Positions 1 to 4,847 of a stretch of DNA of 5,247 bases are shown here, piece after piece (positions within the stretch are counted from its first letter, which is position 1; each line of letters opens with the position of its first letter). A program made the position numbers and the translations under genes. Source of the DNA: Pseudomonadota bacterium (GTDB lineage Bacteria > Pseudomonadota > Gammaproteobacteria > Steroidobacterales > Steroidobacteraceae); the NCBI GenBank assembly GCA_023423935.1, contig JAFAEQ010000065.1, positions 1 to 5,247 of the forward strand, read 5' to 3'. The notes beneath the pieces are model-generated. The model was not told the DNA's origin, searched no databases, and saw nothing but the letters and a program-made list of their open reading frames with translations.

Positions 1-18
1 AATCATCACCCCACAACC

Positions 19-39
19 AAAAGCGGCGCCCCTGGGGCG
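19..39 (-). terminator. possible weak terminator after the lipoprotein gene
   Basis: On the minus strand a GC-only inverted repeat, CGCCC-CAG-GGGCG (39-27), is followed after GCCG (26-23) by four T residues (22-19). It lies about 30 nt past the lipoprotein stop codon. The stem is only 5 bp and the T run is short, so this is a weak intrinsic-terminator candidate. Confidence 0.35.
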
Positions 40-71
40 GCCGATTTGAATCACCGATCGAAGATGTGCTG

Positions 72-653
72 TCAGAGGACCATCTTCACCACGTTCGACG
101 TCGCGCTCTCGGTGCCATCGCTGTTCACGGCTTTCACGGCGACGTAGTACGTGCCCTTGGGCAGCGACTCCAGAACGTAGCTGCTGAGGCTCGGATTCTC
201 GACGCGGACGCTGTTGTGCAGGACCGTGCTGCTCGGGCCGTACACGATCGTGTAACCCGCGAGGTCCGAGACGAAGCTGCCGTCGTCGTTCTCCAAAGGT
301 GGGGTCCATTGAATCGCATTGCCGGCCACTGCGACGGGCTCGGCCGAAGGTGCGGGTGCAGGCGATGACACGGGCGCAGGTGCTGGTGCTGGGGTCGTCT
401 CCGGTGTCGGATTGGAGCCTGTCGCAGGTTCGTCGGCCGGTGTGGCAGGGCTCGCCGGTGTGCTCGGCGTCGAGGGCATCGGATCGAAAGGAGAGGGTGT
501 CGCTGCCGATGGCGCGGGAGTTTCCGCTGCAGGTGGATTCGCAGCAGCCGTCTTCGAGTCGCCGCCGCCACCACCGCCGCAACCGGTGAGTGCTGCGCCC
601 ATCAACAGTGAGAATGCAAAGTAAACAGATCGAGTCTTGAGCGATGCAGCCAT
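72..653 (-). CDS. lipoprotein with fibronectin type III-like domain, under a c-di-GMP riboswitch
   Basis: A 193-residue exported lipoprotein. Residues 1-25 form a lipoprotein signal peptide: basic start (K6, R8), hydrophobic stretch, then lipobox L-T-G-C with C25 as the lipidated cysteine. A run of glycines follows. Residues about 32-108 are a low-complexity Pro/Ala/Thr/Ser linker, probably a flexible tether. Residues about 110-193 look like one fibronectin type III domain: IQWTPP opening, LAGYTIVYG central strand, GTYYVAVKAVNSDGTES, and the closing SNVV strand. Such domains usually mediate binding rather than catalysis, and no catalytic motif is seen. The gene stands alone behind a c-di-GMP-I aptamer, so its level probably follows c-di-GMP, consistent with a role in surface attachment or biofilm (inference). 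I chose ATG 653, which has GGGGA 6 nt upstream. An in-frame GTG at 686 with AGG 7 nt upstream would add 11 basic residues and cannot be excluded. Confidence 0.85.
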   Translation of the reverse strand: MAASLKTRSVYFAFSLLMGAALTGCGGGGGGDSKTAAANPPAAETPAPSAATPSPFDPMPSTPSTPASPATPADEPATGSNPTPETTPAPAPAPVSSPAPAPSAEPVAVAGNAIQWTPPLENDDGSFVSDLAGYTIVYGPSSTVLHNSVRVENPSLSSYVLESLPKGTYYVAVKAVNSDGTESATSNVVKMVL

Positions 654-693
654 TCGTCGTCCCCGCTGCTCCGCGTGCTGGCGCACATCGGAG

Positions 694-714
694 CCTGGTT
701 GCTGGTGAACCAGG
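694..714 (-). promoter_or_regulatory. leader hairpin, possible riboswitch expression platform
   Basis: In the leader RNA between aptamer and gene, CCTGGTT (714-708) pairs perfectly with AACCAGG (700-694) around a 7-nt loop. There is no T run after it, so it does not look like an intrinsic terminator. Its 3' arm contains the AGG that would serve the alternative GTG start at 686. Its 5' arm overlaps a segment (720-712) complementary to the aptamer core. The hairpin is seen in the sequence; its regulatory role is inference. Confidence 0.45.
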
Positions 715-791
715 GCAAACAGGACGACCGTTCATCGCTTGGCGATGTGACGATACGAACAGAACGGATGATTACGAGAGCCACGTTGCTG

Positions 792-878
792 TTCGGCAAC
801 CCCGCTATCTTCGTGCCGCATGCGGAGCGAAGACCGGAGGCTTTGCGTCCCCACCTTACGGCGGGTTTGCCCTTCGAA
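792..878 (-). promoter_or_regulatory. cyclic-di-GMP class I (GEMM-I) riboswitch aptamer
   Basis: The minus strand carries the GEMM-I hallmarks in the right order. P1 5' strand is TTCG (878-875). The conserved block GGGCAAACC follows (872-864). A P2 hairpin, CCGCC/GGTGG (864-860/855-851), closes a GNRA loop GTAA. The second conserved block is GGGGACGCAAAGCCTCCGG (852-834). P3 is TCTTCG/CGAAGA (833-828/813-808) with a CCG-CATG-CGG apical hairpin. The conserved tail is ATAGCGGGGTTGCCGA (808-793), and P1 closes with CGAA (795-792). These blocks match the well-studied Vibrio cholerae Vc2 aptamer as I remember it, including the GNRA loop that docks onto P3 in this class. The aptamer senses c-di-GMP, the second messenger that governs the switch between sessile and motile life. 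It lies about 140 nt upstream of the lipoprotein gene on the same strand. Confidence 0.93.
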
Positions 879-912
879 TCGAAGCGCGCATCGGTTGAGC
901 GGTGCGCTTCGA
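879..912 (-). repeat. 9-bp inverted repeat abutting the riboswitch 5' end
   Basis: TCGAAGCGC (912-904) and GCGCTTCGA (887-879) on the minus strand pair perfectly around a 16-nt loop. The hairpin ends one nucleotide before the aptamer's P1. A shorter alternative, CTTCG-ATT-CGAAG (884-872), would use the P1 5' strand, so this segment could compete with aptamer folding. Any such role is inference. Confidence 0.5.
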
Positions 913-920
913 CGGCGATC

Positions 921-949
921 AGTAAACCGTTCCAGCGGATTTGGAGCAA
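921..949 (-). promoter_or_regulatory. possible sigma-70-type promoter for the riboswitch transcript
   Basis: On the minus strand TTGCTC (949-944; 3 of 6 matches to the -35 consensus) is separated by 17 nt from TTTACT (926-921; 4 of 6 matches to the -10 consensus). Transcription would begin near 914, just before the 912-879 hairpin and about 36 nt before the aptamer. Spacing and location fit well, but the boxes are weak, so this is only a candidate. Confidence 0.35.
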
Positions 950-1042
950 TCAGGCGTACGCGTCAGTTCTCGTTAGGCATACGCAGGGTGTCGTAAGTAC
1001 GTTGCGAGGAACGGCCTGAGAGCGCAGTGGGGAGATGGATTA

Positions 1043-1079
1043 AGACATGTCTCTGCACAGTGACACATGGCACTGTGCA
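1043..1079. repeat. two adjacent perfect dyads in the intergenic region
   Basis: A perfect 10-bp palindrome AGACATGTCT (1043-1052) sits one base from a long interrupted inverted repeat, TGCACAGTG (1054-1062) and CACTGTGCA (1071-1079), with an 8-bp spacer. Neither strand has a T run beyond the stem, so it is not a classical intrinsic terminator. It lies about 90 nt beyond the hydrolase stop codon and about 95 bp upstream of the predicted -35 box of the riboswitch transcript. It could be an operator for a dimeric regulator or a 3'-end RNA hairpin for the hydrolase message. The rest of 913-1165 shows no gene. Confidence 0.5.
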
Positions 1080-1165
1080 CGGGGATCATCCGTGTTCGAT
1101 TCAGGCTTTCGCGTATGAATGAGCGCTGATTCTGTGACGCGACCGACGCTTCGCGGCGACAGGGC

Positions 1166-1951
1166 TCATCGTGATGAAGCGGGTGCTGGAGTGTGATGCG
1201 CGTCGAGAAATCGAAGTGCGTTTTCGAGCTGCGCGGCGTTCGGATACTCATGACCGAAATGCGGCAGATCCATGAGCAGGCTGTCGGTGACACCTTCCTC
1301 CCGATAGCGATGATAGACGGCACGAGTCTCGTCGCGATTGAAATCGCGATTACCGGTGAGGAACACGTAGCGCTTGCGACGAATCTGATCGAGTCGCGCC
1401 TGCGCTTGCGCTTCCCAGAAATTCACCCCGACGATGTAGAGCGCGCCGCTGAAGAGTTGCGGAAACTCGGTGATCGCAATACTCGCCACGCGTCCGCCGC
1501 CGGACATGCCCGCGATGTACACGCGTGAGGGATCCACCGGGTAGTGCTGCTGCACATAGGTCAGTCCCATGATGCCGGCCAGAATGCGCTGGCGCACCGG
1601 AACGGAATTGCCGAAGTGTTGCGCCGACACCCAGATGAGCTTGCGTTGATCCAGCACCTTGAGCCAGCCGCGCGGAGGAGAGGCAGAGCGGTCCGGTTTC
1701 ACGAAGACCACGACGCCCATCGTTTCCTGCGTTCGAGGGACGTAAAGGCTCCATCGAATTTCCCGGTCCGGTGCGATGATCTGCGACAGCGCATCGATCC
1801 GATCGGCAGGAAACAAAGTGCTCAACGATGCGGATCGCTCGATGATGGCCGGACTGGCGTGGTCCTCGGCGACAGCGGCCGTGGCGAGCAACAGAAGAGA
1901 AAGCGTTGCGCTCGACAGGGTCGGACATCTGCGAGTTCGATGGGTCGACAC
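1166..1951 (-). CDS. secreted alpha/beta-hydrolase (esterase/PHB depolymerase-like)
   Basis: A 261-residue exported hydrolase. Residues 1-28 are a Sec signal peptide: basic start with R7-R8, hydrophobic LSLLLLATAAVA, and likely cleavage after A28. The mature part has the alpha/beta-hydrolase nucleophile elbow G-M-S-G-G with Ser150, after a YPVDPSRVYIAG strand typical of feruloyl-esterase/polyhydroxybutyrate depolymerase-like enzymes. The acid is probably Asp203 (in LTGNRDFNRDE) or Asp207. The base is probably His234 (in PHFGHEYP), with His231 as second choice. The family hydrolyses ester bonds; the substrate cannot be told from sequence. The start is GTG 1951: there is no convincing Shine-Dalgarno sequence, but it is the only in-frame start that keeps the signal peptide intact. 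It is divergent from the DksA-like gene across 161 bp. The downstream lipoprotein gene has its own leader and probable promoter, so I do not consider them one operon. Confidence 0.82.
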   Translation of the reverse strand: MSTHRTRRCPTLSSATLSLLLLATAAVAEDHASPAIIERSASLSTLFPADRIDALSQIIAPDREIRWSLYVPRTQETMGVVVFVKPDRSASPPRGWLKVLDQRKLIWVSAQHFGNSVPVRQRILAGIMGLTYVQQHYPVDPSRVYIAGMSGGGRVASIAITEFPQLFSGALYIVGVNFWEAQAQARLDQIRRKRYVFLTGNRDFNRDETRAVYHRYREEGVTDSLLMDLPHFGHEYPNAAQLENALRFLDAHHTPAPASSR

Positions 1952-2049
1952 GGTGCGCCGCTGATGGGAGTTGTGCGTGGAGCATCTCCGAAAGGTACCC
2001 CGTGCCGCAAGCGCGGGCAGGAACCGTGACCGAGTTGAGGCATTACGCT

Positions 2050-2101
2050 CATCATCGGCTCACGTCGTCCGCTCACGTCATCCGCTCACCTCATCCGCTC
2101 A
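2050..2101. repeat. four tandem 13-bp repeats upstream of the DksA-like gene
   Basis: Four contiguous 13-bp units lie at 2050-2062, 2063-2075, 2076-2088 and 2089-2101. All share the ending GCTCA and follow the pattern CNTCRTCSGCTCA. The last three differ from one another at only one or two positions; the first is the most diverged. The final A merges with the Shine-Dalgarno sequence AGGGGGA (2101-2107). The array lies inside the 161-bp divergent intergenic region between the hydrolase and the zinc-finger regulator, so it could be an iterated binding site or a simple expansion-prone repeat in the 5' leader. Confidence 0.85.
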
Positions 2102-2112
2102 GGGGGAACGCC

Positions 2113-2508
2113 ATGCCCATGCTGCAACCTTCTCAGGCAACCGAGCTCAAGGCACGCATGCGCGAGCGTGCGGCGCAGTTGCGCGGTGAGATTCGCGAAG
2201 TGCTCGAGCGCTCCAATGACGAGACGCACGCCAACATTGCGGAGCGTGCTCGCGACATCGAAGACGACTCGTTTTCGAATCTGATCGTCGATCTGAACTA
2301 TGCCGACATCGATCGCGATGCGGATGAGCTTCGACGGATCGATTCCGCACTCACTCGCCTGTCCGATGGCAGTTATGGGACGTGTGTCGACTGCGGCCAG
2401 GACATCCCCGTGGCGCGATTGAACGCGGAGCCGACGGCCGAGCGCTGCATCCGCTGTCAGGAACTCTTCGAGAAGACCCACGCGACGGCGAAGACGCCGA
2501 GTCTCTGA
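2113..2508 (+). CDS. DksA/TraR-family C4-type zinc-finger protein
   Basis: A 131-residue relative of DksA, the protein that enters the secondary channel of RNA polymerase and adjusts transcription, in many species together with ppGpp. Residues 8-85 are a charged helical region that should form the long coiled coil. Residues 91-115 form a complete four-cysteine zinc finger (C91-V-D-C94 and C112-I-R-C115), with the family signature R-L-N-A-E-P-T-A-E-R-C between. By hand alignment the coiled-coil tip, where E. coli DksA has D-x-x-D-x-A, reads N41-I-A-E44-R-A46, so both acidic positions differ. It is shorter than E. coli DksA (151 aa) and nearer to the small DksA-like proteins. ATG 2113 is chosen because AGGGGGA sits 5 nt before it; ATG 2119 is an alternative. 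The KTSC gene follows after 8 nt, so both are probably one transcript. Confidence 0.88.
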   Translation: MPMLQPSQATELKARMRERAAQLRGEIREVLERSNDETHANIAERARDIEDDSFSNLIVDLNYADIDRDADELRRIDSALTRLSDGSYGTCVDCGQDIPVARLNAEPTAERCIRCQELFEKTHATAKTPSL

Positions 2509-2516
2509 CAGGGCTC

Positions 2517-2720
2517 ATGCCCTCGACGGTCATCCAATGGTTTCGCTATGACGAATCCACTGCGCGGTTGAGCGTGATGTTCCAATCCGGCCGACTGTAC
2601 ATCTACGAGAACGTGCCGGCGGCGCTGGCGGCGCGCATGAAACAATCCTTTTCCAAAGGGCAGTTCTTCAACGAGCATATCCGTGACCGCTTCGCGTTCC
2701 GTCGCGAAGAGTCACCCTAG
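2517..2720 (+). CDS. small KTSC-domain protein
   Basis: A 67-residue single-domain protein. It shows the KTSC pattern throughout: opening M-P-S-T-V-I, then S-V-M-F-Q-S-G-R-L, the central Y-x-Y motif (Y28-I-Y30) followed by E-N-V-P, and the closing S-K-G-Q-F-F-N-E-H-I-R-D-R-F. KTSC is named after a domain at the C-terminus of some lysyl-tRNA synthetases and also occurs alone, as here; the molecular function of the stand-alone form is unknown. The length of about 60 residues is normal, so the gene is intact. It starts 8 nt after the stop of the DksA-like gene, with AGGG just upstream of the ATG, pointing to co-transcription and possibly translational coupling. Confidence 0.85.
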   Translation: MPSTVIQWFRYDESTARLSVMFQSGRLYIYENVPAALAARMKQSFSKGQFFNEHIRDRFAFRREESP

Positions 2721-2825
2721 GGAAGCTCTGATTCATCGACTTCCATGACTTGGCAAGTCGCAACGGGTTGAAATGCCTCGGTGGGCGAAGCAACTAGTGA
2801 CCTGTAACAGCCGATTCAGTATTGA

Positions 2826-2920
2826 TGTCACCCCGGCGAAGGCCGGGGTCAAGGCCCTGTAACCGACGTGTGACCGACGGAAATCCCGCGCGGAGATCGC
2901 GGCCTTCGCCGGGATGAAGA
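2826..2920. repeat. pair of inverted REP-like elements (REPIN/MITE-like)
   Basis: The first element folds into a perfect 8-bp hairpin, ACCCCGGC-GAAG-GCCGGGGT (2830-2849). The second (about 2900-2916) carries the same core in opposite orientation: its reverse complement reads ATCCCGGCGAAGGCCGC. The segment between them also contains ATCCCG (2883-2888), which can pair with CGGGAT (2910-2915), so the whole unit can fold on itself. This architecture, two inverted GC-rich palindromic cores about 50 bp apart in an intergenic space, is typical of bacterial REP doublets. It lies about 100 nt beyond the KTSC stop and may protect or end that transcript. The remainder of 2721-3055 shows no gene, only a small hairpin, GACTT-GGC-AAGTC (2747-2759). 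Confidence 0.75.
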
Positions 2921-3002
2921 CCAAAGCAGCACTCTCGAATCAGTCGTTACAGTCCAGTAGGGTTGCGAACGCCGAATTGATCAGAGATTCTGTGTCCTCT
3001 GC

Positions 3003-3035
3003 AGTGACGCGATGAGGTGCGATTCCCGCGTCGCT
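3003..3035 (-). terminator. inverted repeat after the PqqD-like gene, possible transcript end
   Basis: AGCGACGCG (3035-3027) and CGCGTCACT (3011-3003) on the minus strand pair over 9 bp (one G-T wobble) around a 15-nt loop, beginning about 20 nt beyond the stop codon of the PqqD-like gene. No T run follows, so termination is not demonstrated. It may be only a 3' stabilising hairpin. Confidence 0.3.
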
Positions 3036-3055
3036 CCACTCACTTCGTCCACGCA

Positions 3056-3313
3056 TCAACTATCCGTCGCAAGCTCGATCAGATCCTCATCGAGCCAGCG
3101 GCGCATGGCTCGCTCGATCCGACGTTCGCGCGTCGGCATGTCGCCGTCCAGTTCGCGATCCAGCGTCTTGGCGAGCGACTCCACGGTATGCGCCGTCTTC
3201 AGCTGCGACCAGATTGCCTGTTCAGAGCCCTGATCCTCGATGACAAAGGGCGGTGCTGCCTTGCCGTGTGCATCGCGTCGAACGTATGCGGATGTCTTTA
3301 TGAGCTGGGCCAT
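3056..3313 (-). CDS. small hypothetical protein, possibly PqqD-like
   Basis: An 85-residue soluble protein with no signal peptide or membrane segment. I do not recognise it with certainty. Residues about 22-82 resemble the PqqD-type winged-helix pattern: PPFVIED strand, S-E-Q-A-I-W-S-Q-L, then T-V-E-S-L-A-K-T-L, a charged connector, and a last helix ending R-W-L-D-E-D-L-I-E-L. PqqD-like domains bind leader peptides in RiPP (modified peptide) pathways, but stand-alone relatives of unknown role are common. No peptide-modifying enzyme or precursor is visible nearby. ATG 3313 is chosen because GGGAA lies just upstream. A TTG at 3349 would add 12 residues unlike a protein start. It is divergent from the DUF748 gene across 165 bp, with no convincing promoter seen for either. 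Confidence 0.65.
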   Translation of the reverse strand: MAQLIKTSAYVRRDAHGKAAPPFVIEDQGSEQAIWSQLKTAHTVESLAKTLDRELDGDMPTRERRIERAMRRWLDEDLIELATDS

Positions 3314-3478
3314 AACGTTCCCACATCTTTGAGGTAAAAACTCCGTCAAGGGACGGCCGGTTTGTTCCGAAACAACGAGCGATGTGCGGCGCGCGTTCCG
3401 CGCAGTCTTGAGGCGAAGAACGGACGGAACTGATTTGGATGCATCGCGGTTCTAGGGACGTTCGGGTCGGAGATCCAC

Positions 3479-4630
3479 GTGACTCGTCGCAATCGCATCC
3501 TCATTGGAGTCGGCATCGTCATCGTGTTGGCAGTCGTGATTCGCGCTGCCTTGCCGATCGTCGTGCGCGACTACATGAACCGCAAGCTCGGCGCGCTCGA
3601 GGCCTACGAAGGTCACGTCACCGACGTCGATATCGCCTTATGGCGCGGTGCGTACGCGCTCGACGGAATACAGATCGTCAAGCGGGAAGGCGAGCACAGC
3701 ACGCCCTTCTTCAGTGCTCAGCGGATCGACTTCTCGGTCGAATGGCGCAGCTTGCTCAAAGGCTCGGTGGTGGCAGAGGCGAAGTTTCTGCAGCCGCAGA
3801 TCAATCTCGTACAGAGCAAGAACGAAAGCGAGCAACAGCTCGGCGATGAGGTCAACTGGGCGGATAGTCTCAAGGCGCTCGTCCCGATCCGCCTCAACAC
3901 GGTCACGGTGCAGGACGGGACAGTGACCTTCAGGACGCCGGGCATACAGACGAGCGATGCCCTGGTCGCACGTCAGGTGTCGGGCACGATCTCGAATCTC
4001 ACCAATGTGGTGGAGAAGAACAAGGAGACCTTCGCGGATTTCGATGTGAACGCGAACGTCCTTCAAGGCGGGTCAGCAAGAGTCAACGGCAGCATCGACC
4101 CGCTCGCACCGACACCGACGTTCGACGTGAACCTCGCCGTCGAGCGCGTGCAGCTTCCGCAGGTCAATCCCTGGCTGCGTCAGTACCTGAAGGCCGATGC
4201 CGCGAGCGGCGACTTTCAGCTCTACCTGGAAGTGGCAGCCGCGGAAGGGAAGTTCAAAGGCTATGCCAAGCCGCTCATGCAGAACGTAGATATGCATGGA
4301 ACGGAAGACGAGAACAAGCCGGCGCTCAAACGCATGTGGGAAGGTCTGGTGGACTTCGGCGCCAAACTCTTCGAGAACCGCGAGAAGGATCAGGTCGCGG
4401 CGCGCGTGCCGTTCTCAGGCAATCTTCAGGACCCCAAAGCAGGCATCTTCGAAGCGGTCATCAGCGTGCTGCGTAACGCGTTCGTCGGTGCTTTCGCAAA
4501 CTCGCTCGAAGGCAGCATCTCGCTGCGCGACGTGAAGGGCGAGCTCGGCCGCTACGACATGGCGGAAGGCAAGAGTGACGACAAGAAATCGGATAAGCCC
4601 CGGGACGCGCAGAAGGACCGCGGCACCTAG
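3479..4630 (+). CDS. DUF748 (AsmA-like) membrane-anchored envelope protein
   Basis: A 383-residue protein with a short basic N-terminus (R3, R4, R6), one hydrophobic helix at about residues 7-27, and a long body predicted to lie in the periplasm. The segment R30-D-Y-M-N-R-K-L, then the V-T-D-V-D-I-A-L-W-R-G-A-Y and F-F-S-A-Q-R-I-D-F-S-V-E-W sections, match the DUF748/AsmA-like pattern of beta-rich repeats that recur along such proteins. AsmA-like proteins are thought to act in outer-membrane assembly or lipid transport across the periplasm; the exact role of this one is unknown. The tail (about 365-383) is highly charged, rich in K, D and S. The start is GTG 3479, supported by GGAG (3469-3472) 6 nt before it, and it places the membrane helix at the very start. 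It is much shorter than the roughly 1000-residue DUF748 proteins such as E. coli YdbH-type relatives, but short versions like this are familiar. It seems monocistronic. Confidence 0.85.
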   Translation: MTRRNRILIGVGIVIVLAVVIRAALPIVVRDYMNRKLGALEAYEGHVTDVDIALWRGAYALDGIQIVKREGEHSTPFFSAQRIDFSVEWRSLLKGSVVAEAKFLQPQINLVQSKNESEQQLGDEVNWADSLKALVPIRLNTVTVQDGTVTFRTPGIQTSDALVARQVSGTISNLTNVVEKNKETFADFDVNANVLQGGSARVNGSIDPLAPTPTFDVNLAVERVQLPQVNPWLRQYLKADAASGDFQLYLEVAAAEGKFKGYAKPLMQNVDMHGTEDENKPALKRMWEGLVDFGAKLFENREKDQVAARVPFSGNLQDPKAGIFEAVISVLRNAFVGAFANSLEGSISLRDVKGELGRYDMAEGKSDDKKSDKPRDAQKDRGT

Positions 4631-4659
4631 AAGCAGCACCTTGACGAGTTTCGCTGCTT
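4631..4659 (+). terminator. hairpin directly after the DUF748 stop codon
   Basis: AAGCAGC (4631-4637), starting at the base after the TAG stop, pairs perfectly with GCTGCTT (4653-4659) around a 15-nt loop. No T run follows. Its position suggests a 3'-end hairpin for the DUF748 message; the absence of a U-tract makes intrinsic termination uncertain. Confidence 0.35.
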
Positions 4660-4675
4660 AGAAGAGCCAACTTTG

Positions 4676-4726
4676 GGTTCGGCTTCGCTCGAACAGAGAA
4701 CTGTTCGAGCGAACACAGTTCGAACC
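4676..4726. repeat. nested inverted repeat with a perfect 13-bp stem
   Basis: TTCGCTCGAACAG (4684-4696) pairs perfectly with CTGTTCGAGCGAA (4701-4713) across a 4-nt AGAA loop. Outside it GGTTCG (4676-4681) pairs with CGAACC (4721-4726). Together they form one of the strongest dyads in the window. A diverged copy of the left part (GGCTTCG...AGAGAAC, 4681-4702) reappears at 4751-4768. It may act as a strong hairpin ending DUF748 transcription (no T run) or be a relic of a repeated or mobile element. The remainder of 4631-4847 holds no gene. Confidence 0.7.
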
Positions 4727-4810
4727 GGCTGGTGCTCGAGTGAACAGGGTGGCTTCGTTCAAGAGAACCAGTCCTGCTCAACGTATCCCGTAGACATGTC
4801 CCCTTCGATG

Positions 4811-4837
4811 TACACTGCGGCCGGTTCATCCACCGGC
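4811..4837 (+). promoter_or_regulatory. possible -10 box and 5'-leader hairpin of the NIPSNAP gene
   Basis: TACACT (4811-4816) matches the -10 consensus at 4 of 6 positions, but no good -35 box lies 16-18 nt before it. Immediately after, GCCGGT (4820-4825) and ACCGGC (4832-4837) form a 6-bp hairpin ending 10 nt before the ATG, where it could affect translation because the Shine-Dalgarno region (AGAGACAAC) is weak. This is low-confidence and rests on position. Confidence 0.25.
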
Positions 4838-4847
4838 TAGAGACAAC

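Noticed and set aside
713..735. GGGCAAAC followed by AGGACG on the plus strand, resembling a second riboswitch core
   Set aside because: The P2 hairpin and the full second conserved block (GGGACGCAAAGCC) are missing. The match is better explained as the segment complementary to the true aptamer.
602..949. 115-residue reading frame on the minus strand across the riboswitch region
   Set aside because: It runs through the c-di-GMP aptamer, whose conserved RNA blocks explain the sequence. The translation has no recognisable protein pattern and overlaps the lipoprotein start.
1350..1985. 211-residue minus-strand frame overlapping the hydrolase, starting with ATG 1985
   Set aside because: It is the same strand in a different frame; its translation is an Arg-rich shadow of the hydrolase and lacks family motifs.
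1544..2029. 161-residue plus-strand frame opposite the hydrolase
   Set aside because: Antisense to a protein with a signal peptide and intact catalytic motifs; the translation is Arg/His-rich with no domain pattern.
4701..4730. GTTCGAAC resembling a tRNA T-loop
   Set aside because: No flanking T-stem, acceptor stem, anticodon arm or CCA end can be fitted on either strand; the motif belongs to the nested inverted repeat.
4792..4800. AGACATGTC shared with the palindrome at 1043-1052
   Set aside because: Many 9-base matches are expected by chance within 5 kb, and the second copy lacks the neighbouring long dyad.
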